From contig NZ_JAJCLZ010000010.1 of assembly GCF_020559915.1 (NCBI RefSeq), positions 38,495-102,494 on the forward strand: a DNA stretch of 64,000 bases, in the 5' to 3' direction. Origin of the DNA: Ruminococcus sp. 210702-SL.1.03 (GTDB lineage: Bacteria; Bacillota; Clostridia; Oscillospirales; Ruminococcaceae). The position numbers were made by a program, and so were the translations under genes. The first letter of the stretch is position 1, and each line of letters starts with the position of its first letter. This document shows, piece after piece, positions 31,945 through 41,053 of the stretch. Below the pieces are notes generated by a model, which worked only from the letters and a program-made list of their open reading frames with translations, was not told the DNA's origin and did not search any database.

Positions 31945-32285
31945 CCGAACCTAAAATTAAACCGCAGTATAAATTGTTTGCAAAGTATTATTGCGGCGAA
32001 TGCGCGGGAAATGCTGAAAAATCAGCCATTGCCGCGGGGTATTCGAGATCATACGCTAGGGGCAATAGTCATAAATTGTTGGCAAGAAGCGATGTGCAGG
32101 AATATATCAAGTATATCAACACGCTTGCCGAAACTGACGATGAAAAGATTATCGCAGATGTATCAGATATTCAGGCATTTTGGACGGCAGTTTTCAGCGA
32201 CGCGGGAAACGCACTAAAAGACCGCCTGAAAGCGTCTGAACTGTTGGCTAAGGCCAAAGGGATGTTTAAAAACGACGACTGGTAA
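31941..32285 (+). CDS. Terminase small subunit (Terminase_2 type)
   Basis: 114 aa, overlapping the endolysin stop. [53 protein letters not shown] is the small-terminase helix-turn-helix pattern, with a helical C-terminus ([18 protein letters not shown]). A second small-terminase-like gene (P27 type) lies at 33561 directly before the large subunit. Confidence 0.8.
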   Translation: MTEPKIKPQYKLFAKYYCGECAGNAEKSAIAAGYSRSYARGNSHKLLARSDVQEYIKYINTLAETDDEKIIADVSDIQAFWTAVFSDAGNALKDRLKASELLAKAKGMFKNDDW

Positions 32286-32296
32286 GAGGTGATATA

Positions 32297-32725
32297 ATGG
32301 CACATAACAATGTTTACGGAATTTGCGAAGATAAATGCCAAGTTGAAGTATTTAGCAAAGACGAAGCAAACGAAAGATACGACGGGAAAGCAGACAGTAA
32401 CCACGCGAGCAATCAGCCAACATACGGCATAGGTACGGCGACAAACTACGGACACGTTAAGCTAACGGACAGCACGGCGCAGCCGTCGGGAAGCCTAGCG
32501 GGGGTTGCATTAGCTGGAACGGTTGGATATTCGCTAGCTATGCAGATTAAGAGCGCTAAACAGGCTATGCAAATACCCGTTAACGGCATTTTCTTTTCAT
32601 TTCAGCGATACGAGAACGAAAGTAGCATTAACGAACTGCTAGGCTATGGAACATGGAATTATTTCGGTTCATTTAGCAATACAGCCGAAAAGATAACAAT
32701 GTACGCATATGCGCGATTTTCATAA
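32297..32725 (+). CDS. Tail-fibre-like protein inside the packaging module
   Basis: 142 aa. The segment TYGIGTATNYGHVKLTDS is typical of phage tail-fibre and collar proteins, and the end (YFGSFSNTAEKITMYAYARFS) has their usual beta-rich finish. Its site between small terminase and HNH genes is unusual for a tail protein. Possible stray receptor-binding module or head fibre. Confidence 0.6.
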   Translation: MAHNNVYGICEDKCQVEVFSKDEANERYDGKADSNHASNQPTYGIGTATNYGHVKLTDSTAQPSGSLAGVALAGTVGYSLAMQIKSAKQAMQIPVNGIFFSFQRYENESSINELLGYGTWNYFGSFSNTAEKITMYAYARFS

Positions 32726-32764
32726 TTCTATAAATTCCATAAATTAAATTCTGACGGTGATATT

Positions 32765-33448
32765 ATGGCTAATTTATCATGGTTCTATACTGGCAGAGCG
32801 TGGGCGGAGTTTATGGCTGTATTAAAAATGCAGCGCACTAACGCCCGCGGCGAAATCATATGCGAATACTGCGGAAAGCCCATAACGAAGAAATACGACT
32901 GCATAGGACATCACAAGATCGAATTAACGGAACAGAATGTTAATGACGCTAGCATAGCGTTAAACCCCGATAACATAGCGCTATTACATCACGTTTGCCA
33001 TAACAGAATACATAACAAGCTAGGCTATAAACCTAGAAATGTTTATCTGATATATGGCGCGCCGTGCAGCGGAAAGAACACCTATGTTTCAGAGATCGCC
33101 GAACGAGGTGATTTGATAATAGACATGGATAATATATGGCAATGTATAAGCGGGCAGCAGCGATATATTAAGCCGCCTTGTCTAAATGATATAGCTTTCA
33201 GCGTGCGCGATACATTGCTAGAGGGCGTTAAATATCGGCGCGGGCGCTGGCTTAATTGCTATATTATCGGAGGCTATCCGTTGATTAGCGAACGTGAAAG
33301 GATATGCAAGGAATTAGGCGCAAGACCGATCTTTATTGAAGCGACAGAAGAAGAATGTTTGTCGCGGATTGAAGTATGTAACGACGGAAGGAATATAAAC
33401 GACTGGAAAACCTTTATAAAAAAATGGTTTGAAAATTTTTCCGCGTGA
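32765..33448 (+). CDS. HNH endonuclease fused to a P-loop kinase-like domain
   Basis: 227 aa. HNH domain (about 30-95; CEYCGKPI, IGHHKIELT, LLHHVCHNRIHNK) followed by a P-loop domain (about 98-227; YLIYGAPCSGKNTYV and IDMDNIWQ), like polynucleotide kinases. HNH proteins beside terminases help cut cos ends; the added kinase-like domain is not part of the usual phage HNH. Confidence 0.8.
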   Translation: MANLSWFYTGRAWAEFMAVLKMQRTNARGEIICEYCGKPITKKYDCIGHHKIELTEQNVNDASIALNPDNIALLHHVCHNRIHNKLGYKPRNVYLIYGAPCSGKNTYVSEIAERGDLIIDMDNIWQCISGQQRYIKPPCLNDIAFSVRDTLLEGVKYRRGRWLNCYIIGGYPLISERERICKELGARPIFIEATEEECLSRIEVCNDGRNINDWKTFIKKWFENFSA

Positions 33449-33560
33449 AAATAGCCCCCCGAAAATTTTTGCACCAAGCATTTAGGGAACTGTTAGGGGG
33501 AACTGCTTTCGCGCAGAAAGTGAAAAATCAAGATTTTTGATTTTGAAAAATGGTGAAAAA
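33449..33560. other. Intergenic gap, candidate cos region
   Basis: 112 bases between the HNH gene and the P27-type small terminase, beginning with GCCCCCCGAAAATTTTTGC. cos sites of HNH-dependent phages usually lie here and are often C/G-rich. No gene is seen. The assignment rests on position. Confidence 0.4.
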
Positions 33561-33869
33561 ATGAATAGAAGATCTGAACTTTTTGAATATATTGGCAAAG
33601 ACGAAAATCTTTTGCCCGTAATTGAAAATGTCGTTTATTTAGAGGGCGTTTTAACAGATCTGAGGGAAAAACCAAAGATCAAGATTAACCCTAAAGACCC
33701 GACGCAGCAAAAATTATTACCCGCTGCGAAGCTGTATAAAGAATATATGCAGCAATATCTAAACGCTATCAAAATATTACTGCGTGCAGCAGGAAAAGAC
33801 GGCGCAGACGAAGACAGCCCGCTACGGGAATATTTCAGAAGCCTTTCGGAAAGTGAAAACGCTTGCTGA
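33561..33869 (+). CDS. Terminase small subunit (P27 family)
   Basis: 102 aa from ATG 33561. YLEGVLTDLREKPKIKINPKDPTQQKLLPAAKLYKEYMQQYLNAIKILLRA is the P27-type small terminase pattern. It directly precedes and overlaps the large-subunit gene, so it is the likelier functional partner. Confidence 0.82.
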   Translation: MNRRSELFEYIGKDENLLPVIENVVYLEGVLTDLREKPKIKINPKDPTQQKLLPAAKLYKEYMQQYLNAIKILLRAAGKDGADEDSPLREYFRSLSESENAC

Positions 33870-35581
33870 TTAACGAAAAAAAGATATATACCCCCGATAA
33901 TTCGGCGCTATTGGAATATAAAGCACGAATTGAAACGGGTGAAATACTGGTAGGGCGTGAATTGTGGCAAGAATTAACGCGGCTTGCGGACGATATGAGC
34001 AACGAACGTTACTTTTATGATACCGCGGACGCGTTAAAGCGTATGCACTTCATGGAACATTGTGTAAGGCTGACAAAATCGCCTTTCTACAATAAGCCTA
34101 TGATCTTAATGTTATGGCAGAAAGCATTTATAGAAACTATTTACAGTTTCAAAATGACCGAGGAAAGCGCAGAAAAAGGATTTTCTATCGACCGATTTAA
34201 AAAAATCCTGCTACTGATCGCCCGAAAAAATACGAAATCCGAAACGTGCAGCGGACTAGCAGAAACAGAACTGTTTATAGGCAATGCGGGCGCGGATATA
34301 GTATGTAGCAGTAACGACGACAATCAAGCGTCAATAGTCTATGACGCTATCGACACTATGCGGCAGCTAATAGACCCGCGCGACCTTGACACAAAAAGAA
34401 ATCAGCGGTTTATTTTGAATAAAATATCAAACAGCAAGATTTTTAAACTGTCAGATCGCACGCGAAATAAAGAGGGGCGAAACATAGATTTTGCAATAAT
34501 TGACGAAACACACGAAATGACAACTAACGTTATAGCGAAATCTATTGAGCAGTCGCAGAGCCTTAAAGATAACCCGAAATTTATAAATATCACTACGGAA
34601 GGATTTGTAGTTGACGGCTATTTAGACGAGGAGCTAAGAAAAGCCCGAAAAATCATAAGCGGGGAAGATACGGGAATAGCTGCCGAAAGGTTTTTACCGT
34701 GGCTTTATACGCAAGACAGCGAAGCGGAGATATGGCAAGACCCGCGGACATGGGTTAAAAGCAATCCGACGCTAGGCGCTATAAAGAAATGGGGCTATCT
34801 TGAAGAACAAATAGACCTTGCGAAAAATTCAAAATCAGATCGTATTTTCGTACTATCGAAAGATTTTAACATAAAGCAGAACGCCGCCGAAAGCTGGCTA
34901 AACATTGAAGATTACAGCTATAAGGCTGTATATGATTTAGAAGATTTTCGCGGCTGCGTATGTTTGGGAGCGGTTGACCTTGCGGAAACAACGGACTTGA
35001 CAAACGCAAAAATATTGCTTATGCGAAAAGACGATAAGACGAAATACATATATAGTCATTACTTTATACCCGAAGGCAAGCTAGAAAACGCGGACGACGC
35101 GGCAGCGGGCGCAAAATATAAAGAATGGGCTAAGGCGGGGCTATTGACAATCACAGACGGGAACGAAGTTGATTTATCAATAGTTGCAGATTGGTTTTAC
35201 AGCCTTTTCAAAGACTATAAAATAAAGCTTTTCAAATGCGGCTACGATCAGAAATTCGCTACGGACTGGATAAGCAGAATGGGCGAATACGGTTGGACAC
35301 GCGAAAGCAAAGATCTAATCATGATCTTACAGAACGCGGACACACTTTCAACGGCGATCAATTTATGTGAAGCTGACTTTAAACATCAGTTAATCAACTA
35401 TAACGAAAACGAGGTTGACGCGTGGTGCTTAAAAAACGCACTAATAGAACTTGACCGAAAAGGAAAAGCGCTATTAGTGAAAAAAGAACGCATAAGACGA
35501 ATTGACGGCGCGGTAACGCTAGTTATTTTATATGAAACGTTTCGCCGCTGCCGTACTGAGTTTATGCAAATGCTGAAATAA
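33863..35581 (+). CDS. Terminase large subunit
   Basis: 572 aa from TTG 33863, overlapping the small subunit. ATPase domain with a Walker-A region LLLIARKNTKSET (Thr in place of the usual Gly before KS) and Walker B FAIIDETHEM; C-terminal RNase H-like nuclease (GAVDLAETTDLTNA, KCGYDQKFATDWI, ENEVDAWCLKNAL). Packs DNA into the prohead and cuts it. Confidence 0.93.
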   Translation: MLINEKKIYTPDNSALLEYKARIETGEILVGRELWQELTRLADDMSNERYFYDTADALKRMHFMEHCVRLTKSPFYNKPMILMLWQKAFIETIYSFKMTEESAEKGFSIDRFKKILLLIARKNTKSETCSGLAETELFIGNAGADIVCSSNDDNQASIVYDAIDTMRQLIDPRDLDTKRNQRFILNKISNSKIFKLSDRTRNKEGRNIDFAIIDETHEMTTNVIAKSIEQSQSLKDNPKFINITTEGFVVDGYLDEELRKARKIISGEDTGIAAERFLPWLYTQDSEAEIWQDPRTWVKSNPTLGAIKKWGYLEEQIDLAKNSKSDRIFVLSKDFNIKQNAAESWLNIEDYSYKAVYDLEDFRGCVCLGAVDLAETTDLTNAKILLMRKDDKTKYIYSHYFIPEGKLENADDAAAGAKYKEWAKAGLLTITDGNEVDLSIVADWFYSLFKDYKIKLFKCGYDQKFATDWISRMGEYGWTRESKDLIMILQNADTLSTAINLCEADFKHQLINYNENEVDAWCLKNALIELDRKGKALLVKKERIRRIDGAVTLVILYETFRRCRTEFMQMLK

Positions 35582-35594
35582 TGGGGGCGATAAA

Positions 35595-35738
35595 TTGTTC
35601 TACTACAAAACGCTTTATTCAAACGACTTTTTAGAAAGTGCTATGAATAGTTTTACGATCGCGTCAAACGGTGATTTTCTATTGACCGTTAACGAGCCGA
35701 CAATTTTTAAAGTTGGATTGGAGGAAATACCCGTATGA
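35595..35738 (+). CDS. 47-aa ORF with TTG start
   Basis: TTG 35595 after GGGGGCGA; begins LFYYKTLYSNDFLESAMNSF and overlaps the next gene as ATGA. It has no recognised domain. Tight packing between neighbours supports translation. Confidence 0.45.
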   Translation: MFYYKTLYSNDFLESAMNSFTIASNGDFLLTVNEPTIFKVGLEEIPV

Positions 35739-36268
35739 CGGTTTTAAAACTGGGCGAAAGCCTTAAAACGTTTTTCACAAACCTTAACGCCAATTTTTTG
35801 GAAATTAGCGGGAAGCTGACACATAGCCCCGTTAGCGTTAAGCAGATTTATAGCGGTTCGGCTACAATCCCCGCAAAAGAGGACGGCACAAGCGTAACGA
35901 TCACGGCAAATACAAACATTACACAGTTTGACGGGCTAATATTTATCCGAGAAGACAGCGACGCAAGCATAATTATTCGTAAGCCGTCAATCGGTACAAT
36001 TTTCAAGCCCGTAAATCAGCAGGCAGATTATACGCAAATGTTTGAAGGCATGAACCTATTTATGTGTAACGCTGAAATAATCAGCAATACGCAGATCAAA
36101 CTATCAAGCAACGTATATAGCGGCGTTGGAGCAAGCGGCACGCCCGTTGCAGTATTCAGAGCGAACGGCAGCAATTACGAAAGAGTAATCGCAGGGCTTG
36201 AAGTGCAAGGCGGATATGCTGTAATCACAGCAAGCGAAGCGTTCGCGGGCTATGTGCGTTGTATCTGA
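35735..36268 (+). CDS. Unknown late protein, possible head fibre or decoration protein
   Basis: 177 aa, beta-rich (VKQIYSGSATIPAKEDGTSVTITANTNITQFDGLIFIRED). A conserved coil-like start (LGESLKTFFTNLNANFLEISGKL) is shared with head-fibre-type proteins. It sits between terminase and portal, an unusual place for a fibre protein. Confidence 0.5.
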   Translation: MTVLKLGESLKTFFTNLNANFLEISGKLTHSPVSVKQIYSGSATIPAKEDGTSVTITANTNITQFDGLIFIREDSDASIIIRKPSIGTIFKPVNQQADYTQMFEGMNLFMCNAEIISNTQIKLSSNVYSGVGASGTPVAVFRANGSNYERVIAGLEVQGGYAVITASEAFAGYVRCI

Positions 36269-36289
36269 TTAAATAAGGCGGTGAAAAAA

Positions 36290-37543
36290 TTGGGGTGGCT
36301 TAAAGATAAGCTATTTAAAAAACCCGTGAATAAAACAGGGTATGCCGATATACTTAACGGGTTTACCCCGATTTATTCGCAATTCGGTAGTAATATATAT
36401 GCGTCGGACGTAGTGCAGCAGGCTATTAATTGCATTGTTTCGGAAATCAAAAAGTTAAGACCGCAGCACATACGCGAGATCATAGAAAGCGGTTCGGACG
36501 TAACAAGCGTTAACAGCGACATTCAAAAAGTTTTGCGGCAGCCTAACGAAATAATGACCGCCGCGGACTTTTTGGAAAAAATCACATGGCAACTTTTTTT
36601 CAATTACAATTCGTTCATTATTCCGACCTATTACACATGGGAGGACGATAAAGGCAATTTTCAGCGGAGATATACGGGGCTATATCCAGTACAGCCCGCG
36701 CAAGTCGATTTTATCCAAGACGCTAAAAACGATCTTTATGTAAAATTCCGATTTGTAAACAACTACGAAACAACGTTGAAATATAGCGACGTGATACACA
36801 TTCGTTACCGCTATTCTGTTAGCGATTATATGGGCGGAAATGAAGCAGGGCAGCCCGATAACGCGGCATTGCTTAAAACGTTAAGCATTAACGATACGCT
36901 ATTAAACGGCGTTGCAAAGGCTATGAAAGCAAGCTATGCGATTAACGGCGTTGTCAAGTATAAAACGCTTATGGACGACGGCAAGACCGAAGCCGCGTTA
37001 AAGGAACTTGAAAAGAAGCTGCAAAATAACGAAAGCGGATTTTTGCCGCTTGACATTTCGGGAGAGTTTACGCCGATACAAAATAAAATCCAGCTTGTTG
37101 ACGCTGACACGCTGAAATTTATTGACGAAAAAATCCTGCGTCATTTCGGCGTACCGCTGCCCATACTTACGGGCGATTACACAAAGCAACAGTATGAAGC
37201 ATTTTATCAAAAAACAATAGAGCCGCTTGTTATTGCTTATTCGCAGGCTTTCACAAAAGGGCTTTTCACGCAGCGCGAACAATCTTTCGGGAACAAAATA
37301 CAATTTTATCCAAAAGATTTAATATTCATGTCAACAGATCAAACCTTGCAAATGGTAAATCTGTTAGGCGCAAGCGGCGCGCTGTATGAAAACGAAAAGC
37401 GCGTAGCGTTCGGACTTAGACCGTTGCCCGAACTGGAAGGGAAGCGGCTGCAAAGTCTGAACTATGTTGACGCGTCAATAGCGAATAAATACCAAGTCGG
37501 CAACGACGGAAACACAGGGGGCGAAAATAGCGACAATGAGTAA
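36290..37543 (+). CDS. Phage portal protein (HK97 type)
   Basis: 417 aa from TTG 36290, preferred over GTG 36281 because AAGGCGGTG lies 6 bases upstream of it. Typical features: SDVVQQAINCIVSEIKKLRPQHI, IMTAADFLEKITWQLFFNYNSFI, HFGVPLPILTGDYTKQQYEAFYQKTIEPLV. Forms the 12-fold ring at the vertex through which DNA enters. Ends in a Gly/Asn-rich tail and overlaps the protease gene. Confidence 0.9.
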   Translation: MGWLKDKLFKKPVNKTGYADILNGFTPIYSQFGSNIYASDVVQQAINCIVSEIKKLRPQHIREIIESGSDVTSVNSDIQKVLRQPNEIMTAADFLEKITWQLFFNYNSFIIPTYYTWEDDKGNFQRRYTGLYPVQPAQVDFIQDAKNDLYVKFRFVNNYETTLKYSDVIHIRYRYSVSDYMGGNEAGQPDNAALLKTLSINDTLLNGVAKAMKASYAINGVVKYKTLMDDGKTEAALKELEKKLQNNESGFLPLDISGEFTPIQNKIQLVDADTLKFIDEKILRHFGVPLPILTGDYTKQQYEAFYQKTIEPLVIAYSQAFTKGLFTQREQSFGNKIQFYPKDLIFMSTDQTLQMVNLLGASGALYENEKRVAFGLRPLPELEGKRLQSLNYVDASIANKYQVGNDGNTGGENSDNE

Positions 37544-38183
37544 CGGCAAAAAGCCGCTTGAACAGCGGCAGTATAATTTTGAAGTCAGAGCCGACAAAAA
37601 CGAAGACGGCGGCAGCATTATAACGGGCAGACCGATAGTATATAACAGCCGCACGAACTTAGGCGAATTTGACGAGATTATTTGCAGTGGCGCGCTAGAT
37701 AAAACGGATTTGAAAGACGTTAGATTTTTAGTAAATCACGATCTATCAAGAATACCGCTAGCGCGCAGCCGCAAAAACAACAAAAATAGCACTATGCAAT
37801 TATCGGTTGATGATGAAGGGCTGGGAATACGCGTTAATCTTGACACAGAAAATAACGCCGAAGCCCGCGCATTATATAGCGCCGTGCAGCGCGGCGATAT
37901 TTCGGGTATGTCGTTTATGTTTTCCATTGACAATGAAGAATGGGAGGGCTTAGACGGCGAACACCCGACCCGACACATTAAGGCTATCGGAACGGTTGTT
38001 GAAGTATCAGCCGTGACGTTACCCGCATACGAAGCGACGGAGATTAACGCACGCGCTAACGCACGCGCAGCGTTGGAGAACGCACGCGGAGCGTTGGAGA
38101 ACGCACGCGGAGCGCACGCGGTGGATACTGCGGAAGCGTTAAAACTTGAAAAGCTGAAAGCAGAATATTTATTTAACATCTAA
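37536..38183 (+). CDS. HK97-family prohead protease
   Basis: 215 aa. Catalytic His (FLVNHDLSRIPLAR) and Ser (GDISGMSFMF) of the U35 family are present. Cuts the capsid delta domain during maturation. Its C-terminus carries tandem ALENARG units (about 38055-38120). Confidence 0.9.
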   Translation: MSNGKKPLEQRQYNFEVRADKNEDGGSIITGRPIVYNSRTNLGEFDEIICSGALDKTDLKDVRFLVNHDLSRIPLARSRKNNKNSTMQLSVDDEGLGIRVNLDTENNAEARALYSAVQRGDISGMSFMFSIDNEEWEGLDGEHPTRHIKAIGTVVEVSAVTLPAYEATEINARANARAALENARGALENARGAHAVDTAEALKLEKLKAEYLFNI

Positions 38184-38196
38184 GGAGGAAAAAACA

Positions 38197-39519
38197 ATGA
38201 ATTTTGGTACATATCTTAGAAATCTTATTGCCGCAAAGGAAAAGCGCGCAAAGGAGATCAGACAGCAGATTAAAGACGCAACAACAGCGGACGAAGTAAG
38301 AGCGCTGGGCGAAACCCTTAACGCCGTACTTGACGAACTCACAGAAGCCAAGAAGCAGCTTGAAAAGCTTGACAAGCAGGGCGACAACGGCAACGGAAAC
38401 GGCGACGACGACGGAAACGGCGGCGACAACGGAAACGGCGACGAGGGCAGAAGCGGCGGTATTCCCGCGGGTGCAGAGTTTAGGGGTGGCAATCCCCTTG
38501 CTAGCTACGGACTGATGCAGCCGCAGCAGAGGGCAGCAGCCGACCCCTACGCAACAATGGAATACAGACAGGCATTTAAAGCCTATGTACAGAAGGGTAC
38601 AGCAATCCCCGCAGAACTGAGAGCGGGCGGCGATACTGGCACAACAGTTGCGGCGGATATTGGCGCTATTATCCCTACTACAATCATGACCGAATTTATC
38701 AAGGACGTTTCAAAGGTTTACGGACAGATCTATTCTAAGGTTCGCAAGCTTAACGTTAAGGGCGGCGTGAAATTCCCTATCAGCAAGCTTAAAGCTAATT
38801 TTAAGTGGATAACCGAAGCCAAAGTATCAGAGAAGCAGAAAGCGGGCGATATTAAGGACTATATCGAATTTTCGTACAACATCGGCGAAATCCGCGTAGC
38901 GCAGACGCTGCTTTCACAGGTTGTATCACTTGATATTTTTGAAAATGAAATCGTGCGTATTATGACCGAGGCATATGTTGAAGCAATGGATAAGGGCATT
39001 ATCAGCGGCACGGGCAGCGGACAGCTTTTAGGAATTACCGAAGACGACCGCGTTACTAACGTTGTTGAAATGACCGAAGCGGAACTGTCTGACTGGACGG
39101 CATGGAGAAAGAAGCTTTTTGCAAAAATCCCGCTTGCTAAGCGCGGACAGGGCGAATTTATCTTTACCAGCGCGACCGTTGAAGGCTGCCTGCTGACAAT
39201 CAAGGACGCAAACAATCGCCCGATCTTTAAGGAAGCAACAGAACTTACAATCGGCGAAGCGGCAACGGCTGGCACATTCTACGGCAGAACTGTAACCCTT
39301 GTAGAACCCGACGTAGTAGCAGACTACGACACAGCAACAGCGGGCGACGTAATCGGCATTTATTGGGTCCCGTCCGATTATGCAATCAATACTAATATGG
39401 AATTTGGTATTAAGCGCTATTTTGACGAAGATACGAACGAATGGATTAACAAGCTGCTTGTTATCGTGGACGGCAAAATCCTTGACACTAGCGGCTGCTA
39501 TATCATCAAGAAGAAGTAA
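38197..39519 (+). CDS. Major capsid protein (HK97 fold)
   Basis: 440 aa, after AAGGAGG. N-terminal helical delta/scaffold region (about 1-70; EKRAKEIRQQIKDATTADEV), a very low-complexity Gly/Asn/Asp linker (about 70-95), then the HK97 fold (about 105-440; GGDTGTTVAADIGAIIPTTIM, GIISGTGSGQLLGI). The protease probably cuts near the linker. Confidence 0.92.
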   Translation: MNFGTYLRNLIAAKEKRAKEIRQQIKDATTADEVRALGETLNAVLDELTEAKKQLEKLDKQGDNGNGNGDDDGNGGDNGNGDEGRSGGIPAGAEFRGGNPLASYGLMQPQQRAAADPYATMEYRQAFKAYVQKGTAIPAELRAGGDTGTTVAADIGAIIPTTIMTEFIKDVSKVYGQIYSKVRKLNVKGGVKFPISKLKANFKWITEAKVSEKQKAGDIKDYIEFSYNIGEIRVAQTLLSQVVSLDIFENEIVRIMTEAYVEAMDKGIISGTGSGQLLGITEDDRVTNVVEMTEAELSDWTAWRKKLFAKIPLAKRGQGEFIFTSATVEGCLLTIKDANNRPIFKEATELTIGEAATAGTFYGRTVTLVEPDVVADYDTATAGDVIGIYWVPSDYAINTNMEFGIKRYFDEDTNEWINKLLVIVDGKILDTSGCYIIKKK

Positions 39520-39539
39520 TATAACGGAGGTTGCAAACT

Positions 39540-39956
39540 ATGGCTGATACAAACGTTAACGCGCTTAAAAGGCTATGGGCGGCAATCAAGGGAAGCGGAG
39601 CAACGGCGGACGATCTGACCGCCGACACTACCGCCGCCGTGATTGACGCGATAACAGCAGCGTATAAAGGCGAAGAACCGCAGACGCTGGGCGCGCTTAC
39701 AGTAACTAGCACGGCAGGCACTACGACAGGAAAGACCAAGATCGAAGTTAGCGGCAACGGCAGCGGCGCGCTAGTTTATAAGCTGAACAATAGCACATTG
39801 CCCGAATACGGCGAGAAGCTGACAGGCTGGACGGCGTGGAACGGTTCGGACGAAATCGAAGCGGAAGACGGCATTTATATTACAGTTTGCGAAACTGACA
39901 GCGCAGGCGGTGCAGTCGCAGGCGGTAAAACTACGGTTAACGCAAATTTAGGCTAA
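39540..39956 (+). CDS. Unknown protein after capsid, possible decoration protein
   Basis: 138 aa from ATG 39540 (CGGAGG upstream). N-terminal helix with Ala-rich segment (KRLWAAIKGSGATADDLTADTTAAVIDAI), then a beta domain (LTVTSTAGTTTGKTKIEVSG). Genes at this spot often encode capsid decoration proteins; no firm family. Confidence 0.55.
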   Translation: MADTNVNALKRLWAAIKGSGATADDLTADTTAAVIDAITAAYKGEEPQTLGALTVTSTAGTTTGKTKIEVSGNGSGALVYKLNNSTLPEYGEKLTGWTAWNGSDEIEAEDGIYITVCETDSAGGAVAGGKTTVNANLG

Positions 39957-39978
39957 TGGCAGAAAGGGGGCTGACGGC

Positions 39979-40260
39979 GTGGCAATTTTGGACGACGTAA
40001 AAACGGGGCTAGGCATTACGGGCAACTATCAAGACGGGGCTTTAAATTTGTATATAGACGAAGTGAAAGCCTTTTTGACGGACGCGGGCGTAAAAGCCGA
40101 AACCGTTGACAGCCCCGCCGCCGTTGGCGTTATAACCCGCGGCGTAGCTGATCTATGGAATTACGGCGCAGGCGAAGGCGCGTTAAGTGAATACTTTATG
40201 CAGCGTGCAATACAGTTGAAGTTAAAGGACAGCACCACAGCAGAAAGCGGGGCGGGATAA
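39979..40260 (+). CDS. Head-tail connector (Gp6-like)
   Basis: 93 aa from GTG 39979. ILDDVKTGLGITGNYQDGALNLYIDEVKAFLTDAG is the Gp6 head-tail connector pattern. Adaptor ring placed below the portal. Confidence 0.82.
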   Translation: MAILDDVKTGLGITGNYQDGALNLYIDEVKAFLTDAGVKAETVDSPAAVGVITRGVADLWNYGAGEGALSEYFMQRAIQLKLKDSTTAESGAG

Positions 40261-40613
40261 TGGCAAAGGCATATAAACCGAATACGCCGTTTAACGTTCC
40301 GTTTAGGCTGCTTATTCCCGAATACAGAACGGTTAAAGGCAGCACAAAAAAACTACCCGACAAAGACGCGGGGCTAATATGGTGCAGCTTTAAGACGTTC
40401 GGCGGCACGGAAATAAAGACCGACGCGGGCATAGTGATTGAAGACACGGCGACCGTTGAAACGTGGTATAGACCCGACATAAAAGCTAATTGCACGTTAC
40501 AGAGCGCCGAAGACGCTAGCACGCGCTACGAAGTGCTAGGCACGCCCGAAAATATCAATATGCGAAATCAGTTTTTAAAATTCAAGGTTCGCAGGATAAG
40601 GGGCGGGGCGTAA
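40260..40613 (+). CDS. Head closure / head-tail adaptor protein
   Basis: 117 aa. Position, size and a beta-rich pattern (FRLLIPEYRTVKGSTKKLPDKDAGLIWCSFKTFGGTE ... RYEVLGTPENINMRNQFLKFKVRRIRGG) fit a head-completion protein. Its start and stop share bases with neighbours. Confidence 0.75.
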   Translation: MAKAYKPNTPFNVPFRLLIPEYRTVKGSTKKLPDKDAGLIWCSFKTFGGTEIKTDAGIVIEDTATVETWYRPDIKANCTLQSAEDASTRYEVLGTPENINMRNQFLKFKVRRIRGGA

Positions 40614-41050
40614 TGCCAAGAAATAAAATCAAACTGCAATTCGGAGGATTTGAAGAATACGCAGAACGGCTTGACAGGGTGGGCGGTGATATTGCAAGCA
40701 CGGCGGAAAAGGCGTTGAAGCAGTCGGGCGATCACGTTTCCAACAAGCTTAATTCGGCAGTACAAAACAGCAAATTCCCCGCAAAGGGAAAATATGCGAG
40801 CGGTGACACAAAGAAAAGTATTATCGAAAATGCCGCAGTAACGTGGGAAGGCACGACAGCAAGCATTAACGTAGGATTTGACTTTGAAATCAGCGGGCTT
40901 GACACAATTTTTCTTATGTACGGCACACCGAGAATGAAGCCAATGAGCGGGCTAAAAAATGCCATTTATGGCACGGCAACAAAAAAAGAAATTCAGAAAA
41001 TCCAAGAAGAAGTATTTAGCGAAGAAATAAAAAAGAGAATGGAGGGGTAA
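40613..41050 (+). CDS. HK97 gp10-like tail completion protein
   Basis: 145 aa. FGGFEEYAERLDRVGGDIASTAEKALKQSGDHVSNKL is the HK97-gp10 pattern. Neck component between head closure and tail tube. Confidence 0.82.
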   Translation: MPRNKIKLQFGGFEEYAERLDRVGGDIASTAEKALKQSGDHVSNKLNSAVQNSKFPAKGKYASGDTKKSIIENAAVTWEGTTASINVGFDFEISGLDTIFLMYGTPRMKPMSGLKNAIYGTATKKEIQKIQEEVFSEEIKKRMEG

Positions 41051-41053
41051 CGA

